Positions 51,679 to 61,790 of a stretch of 64,000 bases of DNA are shown here, piece by piece. A program made the translations under genes and the position numbers. The stretch's first letter is position 1; the number at the start of each line of letters is the position of its first letter. Below the pieces are notes generated by a model. That model did no database searches, was not told the DNA's origin, and worked only from the letters and a program-made list of their open reading frames with translations. Source of the stretch: Acidovorax sp. RAC01 (GTDB lineage: Bacteria; Pseudomonadota; Gammaproteobacteria; Burkholderiales; Burkholderiaceae_C); contig NZ_CP016447.1 of NCBI RefSeq assembly GCF_001714725.1, positions 2,123,001-2,187,000 on the forward strand. Reading direction: 5' to 3'.

Positions 51679-52614
51679 TCACTCCCGGATCTGCCGCCCC
51701 GTCAGCTTGAGGAACAGGTCCTCCAGGTTGGCTGGCCGGTGCAGCGTGCGCAAGTGGCCGTGCTGGCCCAGGGCTTCCAGCAGCGGCTGGGCGTTGGCGG
51801 TGTAGAAAAACACGGTTTCGCCGCTCACCTCGATCCGCGCCGCCAATTCGCGCAGCACGGGCTCGTGCGCCAGCGGCACGGCCCCCAGGCCAAACACTTC
51901 CACGACATCCGGTTCCAGGTGCTGGGCAATCAGCTCGCGGGGCTTGCCTTCGGCGATCTTCCTGCCGTGGTCCAGCACCAGCAGGCGTGAGCACAGGCGC
52001 TCGGCCTCGTCCATGAAGTGCGTGGTCAGCAGGATGGACTTGCCCTGCTGCAGCAGCAGTTGCAGCCGCTCCCACATCAGGTGGCGGGCCTGGGGGTCAA
52101 GGCCAGTGGTGGGTTCATCGAGCAGCAGCAGGCGCGGGTTGTTGACCAGTGCGCGTGCCAGCGACAGGCGGCGCTTCATGCCGCCCGACAGTTCCCCCGG
52201 CTTGGCCTGCGCCTTCGCGGTGAGGGCGGCAAATTCCAGCAGCTGGGGCACGCGCTCGTCCATCACCGCGCCCTTGATGCCGAAGTAGCGGCCGAACACG
52301 CGCAGGTTTTCGGCGCACGTGAAATCGGGGTCGAGCGTGTCGAACTGCGTGACCACACCCAGCTGCGCCTTGATGGCCAGCGCGTCGCGCGGCATGTGCA
52401 GCGGCGGCTGGCCCGGGTCGGGGCGGAACTGCACGCCGCCTTCGTCGGGTGTGGTCAGGCCCAGGCACATGCGGATGGTGGTGGTCTTGCCCGCGCCGTT
52501 GGGGCCGATGACGCCCAGGCATTCGCCGGGGGCAATGGCAAACGAGACGTCGTCCACCACGCGTGCGTCGCCGTAGCGCTTGCCCAGGTTCAGGGCTTCA
52601 AAAAGTGCAGTCAT
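51679..52614 (-). CDS. ABC-2 type transporter ATP-binding protein (NodI/DrrA-like)
   Basis: A 311-residue ATPase. Walker A is [18 protein letters not shown] (about 37-54), signature [18 protein letters not shown], Walker [13 protein letters not shown], and switch His in [13 protein letters not shown]. The C-terminal extension (about 220-311) is typical of NodI/DrrA-like exporter ATPases. Its permease partner would be expected next downstream on the minus strand; instead purT and others intervene and the only NodJ-like gene is at 41921. It starts 78 bp after the stop of the GGDEF-domain gene at 52692. The exported substrate is unknown. Confidence 0.88.
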   Translation of the reverse strand: MTALFEALNLGKRYGDARVVDDVSFAIAPGECLGVIGPNGAGKTTTIRMCLGLTTPDEGGVQFRPDPGQPPLHMPRDALAIKAQLGVVTQFDTLDPDFTCAENLRVFGRYFGIKGAVMDERVPQLLEFAALTAKAQAKPGELSGGMKRRLSLARALVNNPRLLLLDEPTTGLDPQARHLMWERLQLLLQQGKSILLTTHFMDEAERLCSRLLVLDHGRKIAEGKPRELIAQHLEPDVVEVFGLGAVPLAHEPVLRELAARIEVSGETVFFYTANAQPLLEALGQHGHLRTLHRPANLEDLFLKLTGRQIRE

Positions 52615-52691
52615 CCGGCCATTGTGTGCGATGCGGCCGAGGCTTGCGCCATGCGGGCCGGCCCTGCCGCCAGCGCGGTGGCCTGCTTCGC

Positions 52692-53828
52692 TCAGCCTGC
52701 GCCCATCAGCCTGCCGCCACCGGCTTCCTTGGCCTCTTGCAGCGCGGCGTCGGCGCGCGCCGTCAGGGCCGTCAGGCTGGCTTCGCCGGGCTGCAGGGAT
52801 GCCATGCCGACGCTGTAATCGAGCACAAAGCCCAGCTCGGCGGCGCTGGCGTCTTGCAGCCGGCTGCGCAGCCGGCGGTCAAACGCTGCGCCCGCGGGGG
52901 CTGCGTTGTGCAGCAGCAGCACGCCAAATTCCCCGCCGTCCAGTCGCGCCATCAGGTCGCCGCTACGGCATGTCTCGGACAGCAGCCGTGCAAACAGTCG
53001 CAATGCGCGGTCGCCAGCGTCGCGCCCGTGGCGGTCGTTGATTTGCTTGAACTGGTCCACTTCGAGCACGATGGCTGTGAGGGGCAGGCGGTGCCGCCAG
53101 GCCTGGGCCAGCAGGTTTTCACCCTGCGCGGTGTAGCCGCGGCTGTTGAGCAGGCCTGTCAGCCCGTCGGTCACGGCCAGCAGTCGCAGCTGCTGCTCGG
53201 CCTCGTAGCGCCAGGCCACCAGCACGGCCACCGCGCTCAGCATCAGGCTGACATTGGCTGCCAGCGCAGCAGCCACGTTGATCGGGTGCGGGGTGCGGAA
53301 GCTGGGGTAGTCGCCTGTGAAGGCCCCAAGCAGCCCGCGCGACAGCGTGAAGAATGCCGAGGTCAGCAGGCAGGCCATCAGCAGCCGGCGCCACCGGCCC
53401 TCCGCGTGGCGTGCAGGTCGCAGCGTGGCGCGCGCCACGACCAGCAGGATGAGCGTGAGCAGCCCATTGGCCCAGCCCACGCGCCAGGCATACCAGTCAA
53501 AGCCCAGCGCGTATCCCAGGGGTGCAGCCACCACCAGCGCCATCAGCACGCGGCGCAGGGGCCTTGGGCCCAGCCATTCCTCCAGCGCACGGTACAGCAT
53601 CCACAGCGCGGCCGCCTGGCCGGCAACAAAGACGCTGGAGAGCGCCTGTTCCCATAGCTTGCCGGCCCCCATCGCCGCGACCCATGCCATGGCCTGCAAC
53701 ACCAGGCTGGCCTGTACATGGCGCGCCGCGCGGCTCACGTCCCGCCCCATGATCAGCGGCAGCGCAGCCGAAAGCACAAGCTGGTTGGCCACCATGACGG
53801 CCATGAGGGTGAAAAAGTCCAGCGGCAT
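52692..53828 (-). CDS. Membrane GGDEF-domain protein with altered active-site motif
   Basis: A 378-residue inner-membrane protein with about six spans in the first 200 residues and a GGDEF domain (about 215-375; [16 protein letters not shown] opens it). The expected GGDEF/GGEEF signature reads DGGEF in [12 protein letters not shown], so the first Gly and the acidic metal residue are both changed. The inhibitory RxxD site five residues earlier ([10 protein letters not shown]) is intact. It may be an inactive cyclase that works as a c-di-GMP or GTP receptor, or a weak cyclase. It is 62 bp downstream of amn on the same strand. Confidence 0.85.
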   Translation of the reverse strand: MPLDFFTLMAVMVANQLVLSAALPLIMGRDVSRAARHVQASLVLQAMAWVAAMGAGKLWEQALSSVFVAGQAAALWMLYRALEEWLGPRPLRRVLMALVVAAPLGYALGFDWYAWRVGWANGLLTLILLVVARATLRPARHAEGRWRRLLMACLLTSAFFTLSRGLLGAFTGDYPSFRTPHPINVAAALAANVSLMLSAVAVLVAWRYEAEQQLRLLAVTDGLTGLLNSRGYTAQGENLLAQAWRHRLPLTAIVLEVDQFKQINDRHGRDAGDRALRLFARLLSETCRSGDLMARLDGGEFGVLLLHNAAPAGAAFDRRLRSRLQDASAAELGFVLDYSVGMASLQPGEASLTALTARADAALQEAKEAGGGRLMGAG

Positions 53829-53890
53829 GGACGGCTTGGCAATGCTCCGGGGCGGGTCGGGTCGCGAGGCTGCGATGGGTGGGCTGCAGT

Positions 53891-55372
53891 CTACTGGAAG
53901 GCCACTTCGGCAAAACTGCGCAGCTTGCGGCTGTGCAGGCGCGCCACACCGCCCTTGCGCAGGATCTCTATCGCGCGCATGCCGATGCGCAGGTGCTGGT
54001 CCACGCGCTCGCGGTAGAAGTGGTTGGCCATGCCCGGCAGCTTGATCTCGCCGTGCAGGGGCTTGTCGCTCACGCACAGCAGGGTGCCGTACGGCACGCG
54101 AAACCGGAAGCCGTTGGCCGCGATGGTGGCGCTTTCCATGTCCAGCGCCACGGCGCGGCTCTGGCTGAATCGGCGCTGGGGCATGTTGTCGGGCAGCAGC
54201 TCCCAGTTGCGGTTGTCGGTGCTGGCCACGGTGCCCGTGCGCATGAAGCGCTTGAGGTCGGCCTCGGGCACCTGCGTCACATCGGCCACGGCCTGCTGCA
54301 GCGCCAGCTGGATCTCGGCCAGGGCCGGGATGGGCACCCACAGCGGCAGCTCTTCGTCGAGCACATGGTCTTCGCGCACGTAGGCGTGGGCCAGCACGTA
54401 GTCGCCCAGCTGCTGGCTGTTGCGCAGTCCCGCGCAGTGGCCCAGCATCATCCACGCATGGGGCCGCAGCACGGCGATGTGGTCGGTGATGGTCTTGGCA
54501 TTGGACGGCCCCACGCCGATGTTGACCATGGTGATGCCGCTCGCGTCCTTGCGCACCAGGTGGTAGGCGGGCATCTGCGGCAGGCGCGGCGGGGCGGCGC
54601 CCAGTTCATCCCCATCCTCGGCACTGAGTCCGACGCGGCGCGTGACCACGTTGCCGGGCTCGATGAAGGCGATGTATTCGCTGTCTTCCCGGGCCATCTC
54701 GGCGTGGCCCAGGCGCACGAATTCGTCGATGTAGAACTGGTAGTTGGTGAACAGCACGAAGTTCTGAAACCACTCGGGCGCGGTGCCGGTGTAGTGGCGC
54801 AGGCGGTGTAGCGAGTAGTCCACACGCGGCGCGGTGAAGAGCGACAGGGGCTGCGCCTCGCCCGGGCGCGCCTCCCAGGTGCCGTTGGCAATGCCGTCGT
54901 CCATGGCGGCCAGGTCCGGCAGGTCGAACACGTCACGCATCAGCATGCGGCGTTCCTGCGTCAGGGTGCCCTCGATGTGGTCGTGCTCGGCGAACGAGAA
55001 GTGGATGGGAATCGGGTGCGCGCTGGTGCCCACCTCCAGCTCCACGTTGTGGCTGGCGCGCAGCAGGCGAAACTGCTCGGTGTAGTAGCGCGCAAACAGG
55101 TCAGGGCGCGTGAGCGTGGTCTCGTAGCGACCGGGGCCTTCCACAAAGCCGTAGGCCAGCTTGCTGTCGGCCCGGGCCACGGTGGTGGTGTGCACCCGCA
55201 CAAAAGGGTAGAACGCGCGCACGCCGCCTTGGGGCGTCTCGCCCGCCACAAAGCGCTGCATGGCCTCGCGCAGGTGGCCGATCTGCTGCTGGTAGATGCG
55301 CTGCACCTGGGCCAGTGCCTCGGCCGGGTCGGTGTGGCGGGTGGGGGCGATGAAGTCGGGGATGAGGGGCAT
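53891..55372 (-). CDS. amn: AMP nucleosidase
   Basis: A 493-residue enzyme that hydrolyses AMP to adenine and ribose 5-phosphate, regulating the adenylate pool. It has the Amn N-terminal regulatory domain (FYPFVRVHTTTVARADSKLAYGFVEGPGRYETTLTRPDLF, split over about 54-95) and the PNP/UDP-phosphorylase-like catalytic domain (about 275-470; GITMVNIGVGPSNAKTITDHIAVLRPHAWMMLGHCAGLR, RAVALDMESATIAANGFRFRVPYGTLLCVSDKPLHGE). Length fits E. coli Amn (484). The ATG at 55372 begins the conserved start. It lies between two c-di-GMP genes on the same strand, but without obvious functional link. Confidence 0.95.
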   Translation of the reverse strand: MPLIPDFIAPTRHTDPAEALAQVQRIYQQQIGHLREAMQRFVAGETPQGGVRAFYPFVRVHTTTVARADSKLAYGFVEGPGRYETTLTRPDLFARYYTEQFRLLRASHNVELEVGTSAHPIPIHFSFAEHDHIEGTLTQERRMLMRDVFDLPDLAAMDDGIANGTWEARPGEAQPLSLFTAPRVDYSLHRLRHYTGTAPEWFQNFVLFTNYQFYIDEFVRLGHAEMAREDSEYIAFIEPGNVVTRRVGLSAEDGDELGAAPPRLPQMPAYHLVRKDASGITMVNIGVGPSNAKTITDHIAVLRPHAWMMLGHCAGLRNSQQLGDYVLAHAYVREDHVLDEELPLWVPIPALAEIQLALQQAVADVTQVPEADLKRFMRTGTVASTDNRNWELLPDNMPQRRFSQSRAVALDMESATIAANGFRFRVPYGTLLCVSDKPLHGEIKLPGMANHFYRERVDQHLRIGMRAIEILRKGGVARLHSRKLRSFAEVAFQ

Positions 55373-55503
55373 AGCGCTATTGTCCACAAGCCTTGCGGGC
55401 TGCCGTTGAATAAAGGTGCTGCCAGTCTGTTCGGAAGTGCCGCCAAGCGTTCTTTGCATGAGCTGTGGCGGTAGGTGCGGGCACGGCCTTGCGACGGCGT
55501 GGG

Positions 55504-57582
55504 CTATTGCCCGGCACCCTTGCGCAACCACTGCAGCGCCGCATCGGCCGCCATCGGGCGCGCCACCAGATACCCCTGGATCGATTCGCACCCCAGCCGG
55601 CCCAGCAGTTCCATCTGCGGGCCGGTTTCCACGCCTTCGGCCACCGTTTTGAGCTGCAGGTTGTGCGCCATCTGGATGATGGCGGTGACGATGGCCACGT
55701 CGTCGGCGTTGTCGGGGGTGTCCATCACGAAGGACCGGTCGATCTTGAGCTTGTCGATGGGGTAGCGCTTGAGGTACGCCAGGGACGAGTAGCCGGTGCC
55801 GAAGTCGTCAATCGAGACGCCGACGCCCAGGGCCTTGAGGGCCATGAGGGTGTCGAGCACCTGGCCGGTGTGGTGCATCAGCACCGACTCGGTCAGTTCG
55901 ATTTCAAGGTAGCGCGGCTCCAGCCCGGTTTCCTGGAGTACGGCCGCGATTTCGGCGGCCACGTCGCGCTGGCGGAACTCGATGGCCGACAGGTTGATGG
56001 CCACGGGCACCAGCGCCAGGCCCAGGTCCTGCCAGCCCTTGAGCTGACGGCAGGCTTCGCACATCACCCAGCGGCCAATGTGCGCAATCAACCCCCGAGA
56101 CTCGGCAAACTCGATGAACTCGCCGGGTCCGACCAGGCCGCGTTCGGGGTGGACCCACCGGACCAGTGCCTCCAGGCCCTGCAGCGAACCGTCTTGCAGG
56201 CGCACCTGGGGCTGGTAGTGCAGCACAAACCCCGATTCGGCGATGGCCTTGCGCAGCAGGCGCTCCTTGTGCAGCACATCGAGGGCGCCGCCGTCCATGC
56301 TGGCGTCGTAGAACTGCCGGTGGCCCCGGCCACTGTCCTTGGCATGCTGCATGGCGGCATCTGCACAGCGCAGCAGCGTTTCGGCGCTGCCGGCGTGGTC
56401 CGGGTACAGGCTGATGCCGATCGAATGCGACAAGGCCAGCGGGATCTGGTCGAGCATGAAGAGCGCGTTCATGGCCGCAAGGAGCTGGTCGGCTACGGCC
56501 GCCGCGCCCTGTGCGTCCGGCACATCCGTGAGCACCACCACGAATTCATCGCCGCCCACCCGGGCCACGATGTCGGCATCGCGCACGCCAGCGCGCAGGC
56601 GGTCTGCGACGTCGCACAGCAGCCGGTCACCCGCCTGGTGGCCCAGGGAGTCGTTCACGGTCTTGAAGTGGTCGAGGTTGAGAAACAGCACCGCAGCGCG
56701 TCCCTCCCGTCGCCTTGCGAGCGCCAGCACCTGCGTCAGCTGCTCCATCAGAAAGTGGCGGTTGGGCAACTGCGTGAGCGGGTCGTGCAGCGCCATGAAG
56801 GCCTCGCGCGCCTGCGCCTGCTTGCGCGCAGTGATGTCGCGCACCACCACGATGCGGTAGCCCGCGCGCTCGGTCGGCAGCGTCTTGCCGGCGACTTCCA
56901 CGGGAATGATGTGGCCATCGCGGTGGCGCACGGTGACCTCGTATGGGTGCTCGCGCCCTGCACGGGTGTACTCGATGGCCAGGGCCCGCCATTCGGGGCT
57001 TATGTAGCTGAAGATCGACTGGCCCACGATTTCATGCAGCGGGTAGCCCGTCAGGCGTATCAGCGCCTCGTTGCCATCGGTGATGACACCTTCATGGTGA
57101 AAGACGATGGCCTCCTGGGTGGCCTCCGAGAACTTGCGCATGCGCTCTTCGCTCTCGCGCATGGTGCGCTCGGCCTTCCAGCGCTCGGTGATGTCGCTGA
57201 TGAAGATGTGGCAGCCGCGCTGGACCCTGGTGGCCCGGTCAAGGTGGGGAATCAGCTGCACCTCAAAGAGCCGTGTTTCGCCGGTGTGCAGCGTGTGTTC
57301 GCGGTGGTACTTGACGCGCTGGCCGCGCATGGCGCGCTCCACGTCGTGCCGGATGCCCTCCCAGGTGACGTCGCCCAGGGTTTCGTGCACCGGGAGCCCG
57401 ACGATGGAGGCCGGGGTGTGACCGGTGTAGGCAGCGTAGGCCTGGTTGGCGTAGCGGCACCGCAGGTCTGGCACGCTGTAGTACGCAATCAGGGCCGGAA
57501 GCGCATCTGCAATCGCCCCGAGCAATCCGTCGCCGGATGCTTCTGTGCTGGCGGTGTCGCCAAGAAGGGGAAAATCGGTCAT
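55504..57582 (-). CDS. PAS-PAS-GGDEF-EAL c-di-GMP protein
   Basis: A 692-residue soluble protein. Two PAS domains (about 18-140 and 145-270, each ending in SDITERWKAE and RDITARKQAQ linkers) precede GGDEF (about 275-430) and EAL (about 440-690). Both signatures are intact: RVGGDEFVVVL and GLEALVRWVHP, with NLS, ELTES, DDFGTGYSSL, KIDRSFV and AEGVET. It could make and break c-di-GMP, with the balance set by PAS ligands. No membrane span exists. The ATG at 57582 fits just before the first PAS; an upstream extension is Arg/Ala-rich and unlikely. Confidence 0.92.
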   Translation of the reverse strand: MTDFPLLGDTASTEASGDGLLGAIADALPALIAYYSVPDLRCRYANQAYAAYTGHTPASIVGLPVHETLGDVTWEGIRHDVERAMRGQRVKYHREHTLHTGETRLFEVQLIPHLDRATRVQRGCHIFISDITERWKAERTMRESEERMRKFSEATQEAIVFHHEGVITDGNEALIRLTGYPLHEIVGQSIFSYISPEWRALAIEYTRAGREHPYEVTVRHRDGHIIPVEVAGKTLPTERAGYRIVVVRDITARKQAQAREAFMALHDPLTQLPNRHFLMEQLTQVLALARRREGRAAVLFLNLDHFKTVNDSLGHQAGDRLLCDVADRLRAGVRDADIVARVGGDEFVVVLTDVPDAQGAAAVADQLLAAMNALFMLDQIPLALSHSIGISLYPDHAGSAETLLRCADAAMQHAKDSGRGHRQFYDASMDGGALDVLHKERLLRKAIAESGFVLHYQPQVRLQDGSLQGLEALVRWVHPERGLVGPGEFIEFAESRGLIAHIGRWVMCEACRQLKGWQDLGLALVPVAINLSAIEFRQRDVAAEIAAVLQETGLEPRYLEIELTESVLMHHTGQVLDTLMALKALGVGVSIDDFGTGYSSLAYLKRYPIDKLKIDRSFVMDTPDNADDVAIVTAIIQMAHNLQLKTVAEGVETGPQMELLGRLGCESIQGYLVARPMAADAALQWLRKGAGQ

Positions 57583-57848
57583 GGGCAGAACGGCACGGGT
57601 TGCACGAGGGTCTGTGGGCGCTGTTTTGCCAGATGCCTTGGTTCCGGCGCGCAGCGGTCTGCGCGCCCGTCGCTGCCGGGGTGGAGCCGCGCGCGCCGGC
57701 AACATGCGTTGGCACACAATCGTTATAGCCGATATGTAACGGACTTTCGTCGCGCAGCGGCAATCGCGGCGTCCGGGATTTCACCAGTTCCCCATGGGAC
57801 AGCGGCTGCTCCAGCGCCCGCAAAAGGGTGGGGCCGGATAATCCGCCC

Positions 57849-59267
<1,419 letters not shown>

Positions 59268-59394
59268 ACGGCTCAACGCGTGAGCGCCTGAACGGCTGAA
59301 AGCCTTGAGACTGGTGCGCAGGCAGCCCTGGAGCCGGCCGCCGCCAGGGCACTTGCCCGTCTGGGCAGGCCGCCTGCCCAGGGGTCATCTGCCG

Positions 59395-59471
59395 CCAAAA
59401 TCCGGGCAAAAAACGGCCCTGGCGCTGGTTTTATATGCTTTTGTTGCTATCTAAATAGTAGCAATTTGCAA
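59395..59471 (+). repeat. Family B dispersed repeat, copy 9
   Basis: Reads CCAAAATCCGGGCAAAAAACGGCC, then CTGGCGCTGGTTTTATATGC and GTTGCTATCTAAATAGTAGCAA. It lies between the convergent dbpA and ankyrin genes. Confidence 0.75.
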
Positions 59472-59488
59472 GGCTGTTCGCCGAGTCG

Positions 59489-60181
59489 TCATCGCCTTGC
59501 GCCCGCCGTCTCCAGCATCCGCACCATCTCGGCATACCCGCGCTGGCGGGCCAGCTGCAGCGGCGTGTTGCCCTGCCGGTCGGTCAGCGCGTGGCTGGCC
59601 CCTGCCTGCAGCAGCGCCTGCAGCGTGGCCTGGTGGCGCGGGCCGCCGTTGCCCAGCACGATGGACTCGATCAGCGCCGTCCAGTGCAGGTTGTTCACAT
59701 GGTCCAGCGGCGCCCCGGCGGCGATCAGCTGGCGCACCACGCCGTCGTGGCCCAGGTGGGCGGCGGCAATCAGTGCCGTGCCGTCGTAGCGGCTGGTCAC
59801 CTGCTTGGCGCTGGCGCCCAGCTGCAGCAGCACGCGCAGTGTGGCTTCGTCATCGGCCACGGCGGCAATGGTGACGGCGTCGTAGCGGTCGCTCTCCAGC
59901 AGGTCGAGATTTGCGCCCGCCTTGGCCAGGGCGCGCACGGCCTCCCCGTGGCGCGCATGGGTGGCCACATGCAGCGGCGTGCGGCCGTAGGCATCGCGGG
60001 CGTTCACGTCGGGGCGGGTGGCCAGCAGCCGGTTCAGGGCAGACACATCACCGCGCGCAGCGGCGGCGTGCAGGCCCTGGTAGGCCGCGGTTTCGGCCGC
60101 CGTGGGAGGCACCTGGGCATGGGCCGTGGTGGCGCAGGCCAGTGCCATGGCCAGTGCGAGAGCAAGGTTCTTGTGCTTCAT
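59489..60181 (-). CDS. Exported ankyrin-repeat protein
   Basis: A 230-residue protein with a signal peptide (MKHKNLALALAMALACATTAHAQ). Four to five ankyrin repeats follow, such as DAYGRTPLHVATHARHGEAVRALAKAGANLDLL, DAVTIAAVADDEATLRVLLQLGAS and DGTALIAAAHLGHDGVVRQLIAAGAPLD. Bacterial periplasmic ankyrin proteins bind partners; in some species they accompany catalases, but none is here. It is 40 bp downstream of the haem-binding-like gene on the same strand, so they may be one operon. Confidence 0.88.
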   Translation of the reverse strand: MKHKNLALALAMALACATTAHAQVPPTAAETAAYQGLHAAAARGDVSALNRLLATRPDVNARDAYGRTPLHVATHARHGEAVRALAKAGANLDLLESDRYDAVTIAAVADDEATLRVLLQLGASAKQVTSRYDGTALIAAAHLGHDGVVRQLIAAGAPLDHVNNLHWTALIESIVLGNGGPRHQATLQALLQAGASHALTDRQGNTPLQLARQRGYAEMVRMLETAGARR

Positions 60182-60221
60182 GGGGCCTCCGATGGCGTGA
60201 GTGGCGATGGCGGGCTGGAGA

Positions 60222-60722
60222 TTACTTCAGCAGGTCGGCCACCTTGGCGATACCGGCCACGGCGCATTGCTCGTCGAGGTGGCCGCCGGGCGCACCGCCC
60301 ACGCCCACGGCGCCGATCACTTCGTTGCCCACCTTCACCGGCACGCCGCCGCCCAGCAGCAGGTAGCCGGGGATGTTGACGAGGTTCGCGGCTGCGGGGT
60401 TCTTCTGTGCGCCTTCCATCATGGCCAGCGTGGTGTTCTTGGCCGATGCCGACGTGTAGGCCTTCAGGCGGCTGGCTTCCAGCGTGTGCGGGCCGGCGTT
60501 GTCGGCGCGGTGCACGGCGCGCACGGTGCCGGCACGGTCGACCACGGTGGCGGTCACGGCGTAGCCGTTGGTGGTGCAGGTGGCCACGGTCTGTGCAGCG
60601 ATCTGCGTGGCCAGGTCCAGCGACATGTTCTTTTCGGTGCGTACGCCTTCGGCGTGGGCGGCAACGCCGGCCAGCAGGGCGAGGGTGATGGCGGCGATTT
60701 TGGCAACGGTGGTGTTCTGCAT
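60222..60722 (-). CDS. Exported GlcG/HbpS-family (haem-degrading-like) protein
   Basis: A 166-residue protein with a signal peptide of about 24 residues (ending VAAHAE). The rest matches the GlcG/HbpS (DUF336) fold: NMSLDLATQIAAQTVATCTTNGYAVTATVVDRAGTVRAVHRADNAG, split here, and the closing GYLLLGGGVPVKVGNEVIGAVGVGGAPGGHLDEQCAVAGI. Family members bind haem (HbpS) or have an unknown role next to glycolate genes (GlcG). Export suggests a periplasmic role. GGAG lies seven bases before the ATG at 60722. Confidence 0.85.
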   Translation of the reverse strand: MQNTTVAKIAAITLALLAGVAAHAEGVRTEKNMSLDLATQIAAQTVATCTTNGYAVTATVVDRAGTVRAVHRADNAGPHTLEASRLKAYTSASAKNTTLAMMEGAQKNPAAANLVNIPGYLLLGGGVPVKVGNEVIGAVGVGGAPGGHLDEQCAVAGIAKVADLLK

Positions 60723-60900
60723 GGTGTTCTCCAGAGGTGTTTTCTGCGGTTTCGGTGCGGTGCCCCAAGTCGGTGGCGCCGTGGAATGAACTGTAGAAAA
60801 CACCGGCGTTTGCGGCCATTCGTGCGGCTACGCGCGGGGCTCCGTAGAAATACGCAGTGGGGGGATGCAGGCAGCTGGAAGCTATGGGTACGCAGGGCCC

Positions 60901-60928
60901 TGGCTTCGACAGGCTCAGCCCGAACGGT
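60901..60928 (+). repeat. Family C REP-like unit, copy 2
   Basis: TGGCTTCGACAGGCTCAGCCCGAACGGT. The core sequence is common in the intergenic DNA of many beta- and gammaproteobacteria, by recollection. Confidence 0.75.
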
Positions 60929-60953
60929 TGAGGAGATCCTTGCCTGTCTCACG

Positions 60954-60979
60954 ACCGTTCAACCTGGGCGTGTCGAAGG
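60954..60979 (-). repeat. Family C REP-like unit, copy 3, inverted
   Basis: Reverse-complement form CCTTCGACACGCCCAGGTTGAACGGT. With copy 2 it forms an inverted pair separated by 25 bases. Confidence 0.65.
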
Positions 60980-61002
60980 TGTGTGCGGCCGTCTGCACGC
61001 GC

Positions 61003-61029
61003 TGGCTTCGGCGGGCTCAGCCCGAACGG
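61003..61029 (+). repeat. Family C REP-like unit, copy 4
   Basis: TGGCTTCGGCGGGCTCAGCCCGAACGG, two bases different from copy 2 in its core. Confidence 0.65.
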
Positions 61030-61130
61030 CAGGGGCGCGCCAGAAAGGCCCGGCCCCAACGGGCGGACGATGCGCGCGCAAGGGCATGGGTCGGGGCGGG
61101 CTGTGCCGGTCTTGCGCCCCCTGCTTGGCG

Positions 61131-61757
61131 TCACACCTCCACCAGCGCCGCGTACCGCCGTATCAGCTGCGCCAGCGACTCGGCCCCCAGCTTGGCAAAC
61201 AGGTTCGCGCGGTGGGTTTCCACCGTGCGGGGCGACACCGTGAGCGCGCGGCCGATTTCCTTGTTGGTCAGGCCTTCGATGATGAGGCCCAGCACCTCGC
61301 GCTCGCGGCCCGAGAGCTGGGCGAAACGCTCGCGCGCCTGCTGGTCGGCCTGGTGCCGCTCGCGCGAGCGCACATGCTGGCGCACGGCGTTCTGCAGGGC
61401 CTCGATCAGCACCTCGTCGTCCACCGGTTTTTCAAGGAATTCAGCCGCGCCGGCCTTGAAGGCGCGGCGGCACATCTCCACCGTGCCGTGGCCGGTGAGC
61501 AGGATCATGGGCTGGTCCACGCCCTGGGCCAGGAGTTGCTCCAGCACCGCCAGGCCACTGATACCGGGCATGCGCACATCGAGCACGATGGCGCCGATGC
61601 TGGAGCGGTCGAACCCCGCCATGAAGGCCAGCGGGTCGGCCCAGGTCTGCACACGCAGGCCCACGGTGCTGATGAGCAGGGCAAGGCCCTCGCGCACGGC
61701 GGCGTCGTCGTCCACAAGGTGGATGAGGGGTGAGAGAGGGGCGGCGGTGTCCGTCAT
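61131..61757 (-). CDS. FixJ/TodT-type response regulator
   Basis: A 208-residue regulator. The receiver has HLVDDDAAVREGL (acidic pair), phospho-Asp in IVLDVRMPGISG (about 60), Thr/Lys in LLTGHGTVEM and EFLEKPVDD. A LuxR-type helix-turn-helix near the C terminus (LSGREREVLGLIIEGLTNKEIGRALTVSPRTVETHRANL, split over about 143-180) follows. It is 33 bp downstream of its kinase gene on the same strand. The target genes are unknown; the divergent CDF transporter gene next to the pair is one candidate. Confidence 0.93.
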   Translation of the reverse strand: MTDTAAPLSPLIHLVDDDAAVREGLALLISTVGLRVQTWADPLAFMAGFDRSSIGAIVLDVRMPGISGLAVLEQLLAQGVDQPMILLTGHGTVEMCRRAFKAGAAEFLEKPVDDEVLIEALQNAVRQHVRSRERHQADQQARERFAQLSGREREVLGLIIEGLTNKEIGRALTVSPRTVETHRANLFAKLGAESLAQLIRRYAALVEV

Positions 61758-61790
61758 GGTGGGGTGTGCAGTAGCGGCTGGAGCGCAGGG

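Larger units (their letters stand above)
60723..61130. other. Intergenic region with REP-like family C units
   Basis: No gene is evident in 408 bases. Three family C units lie at 60901-60928, 60954-60979 (inverted) and 61003-61029; the first two form an inverted pair able to fold into a long hairpin. Confidence 0.6.
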
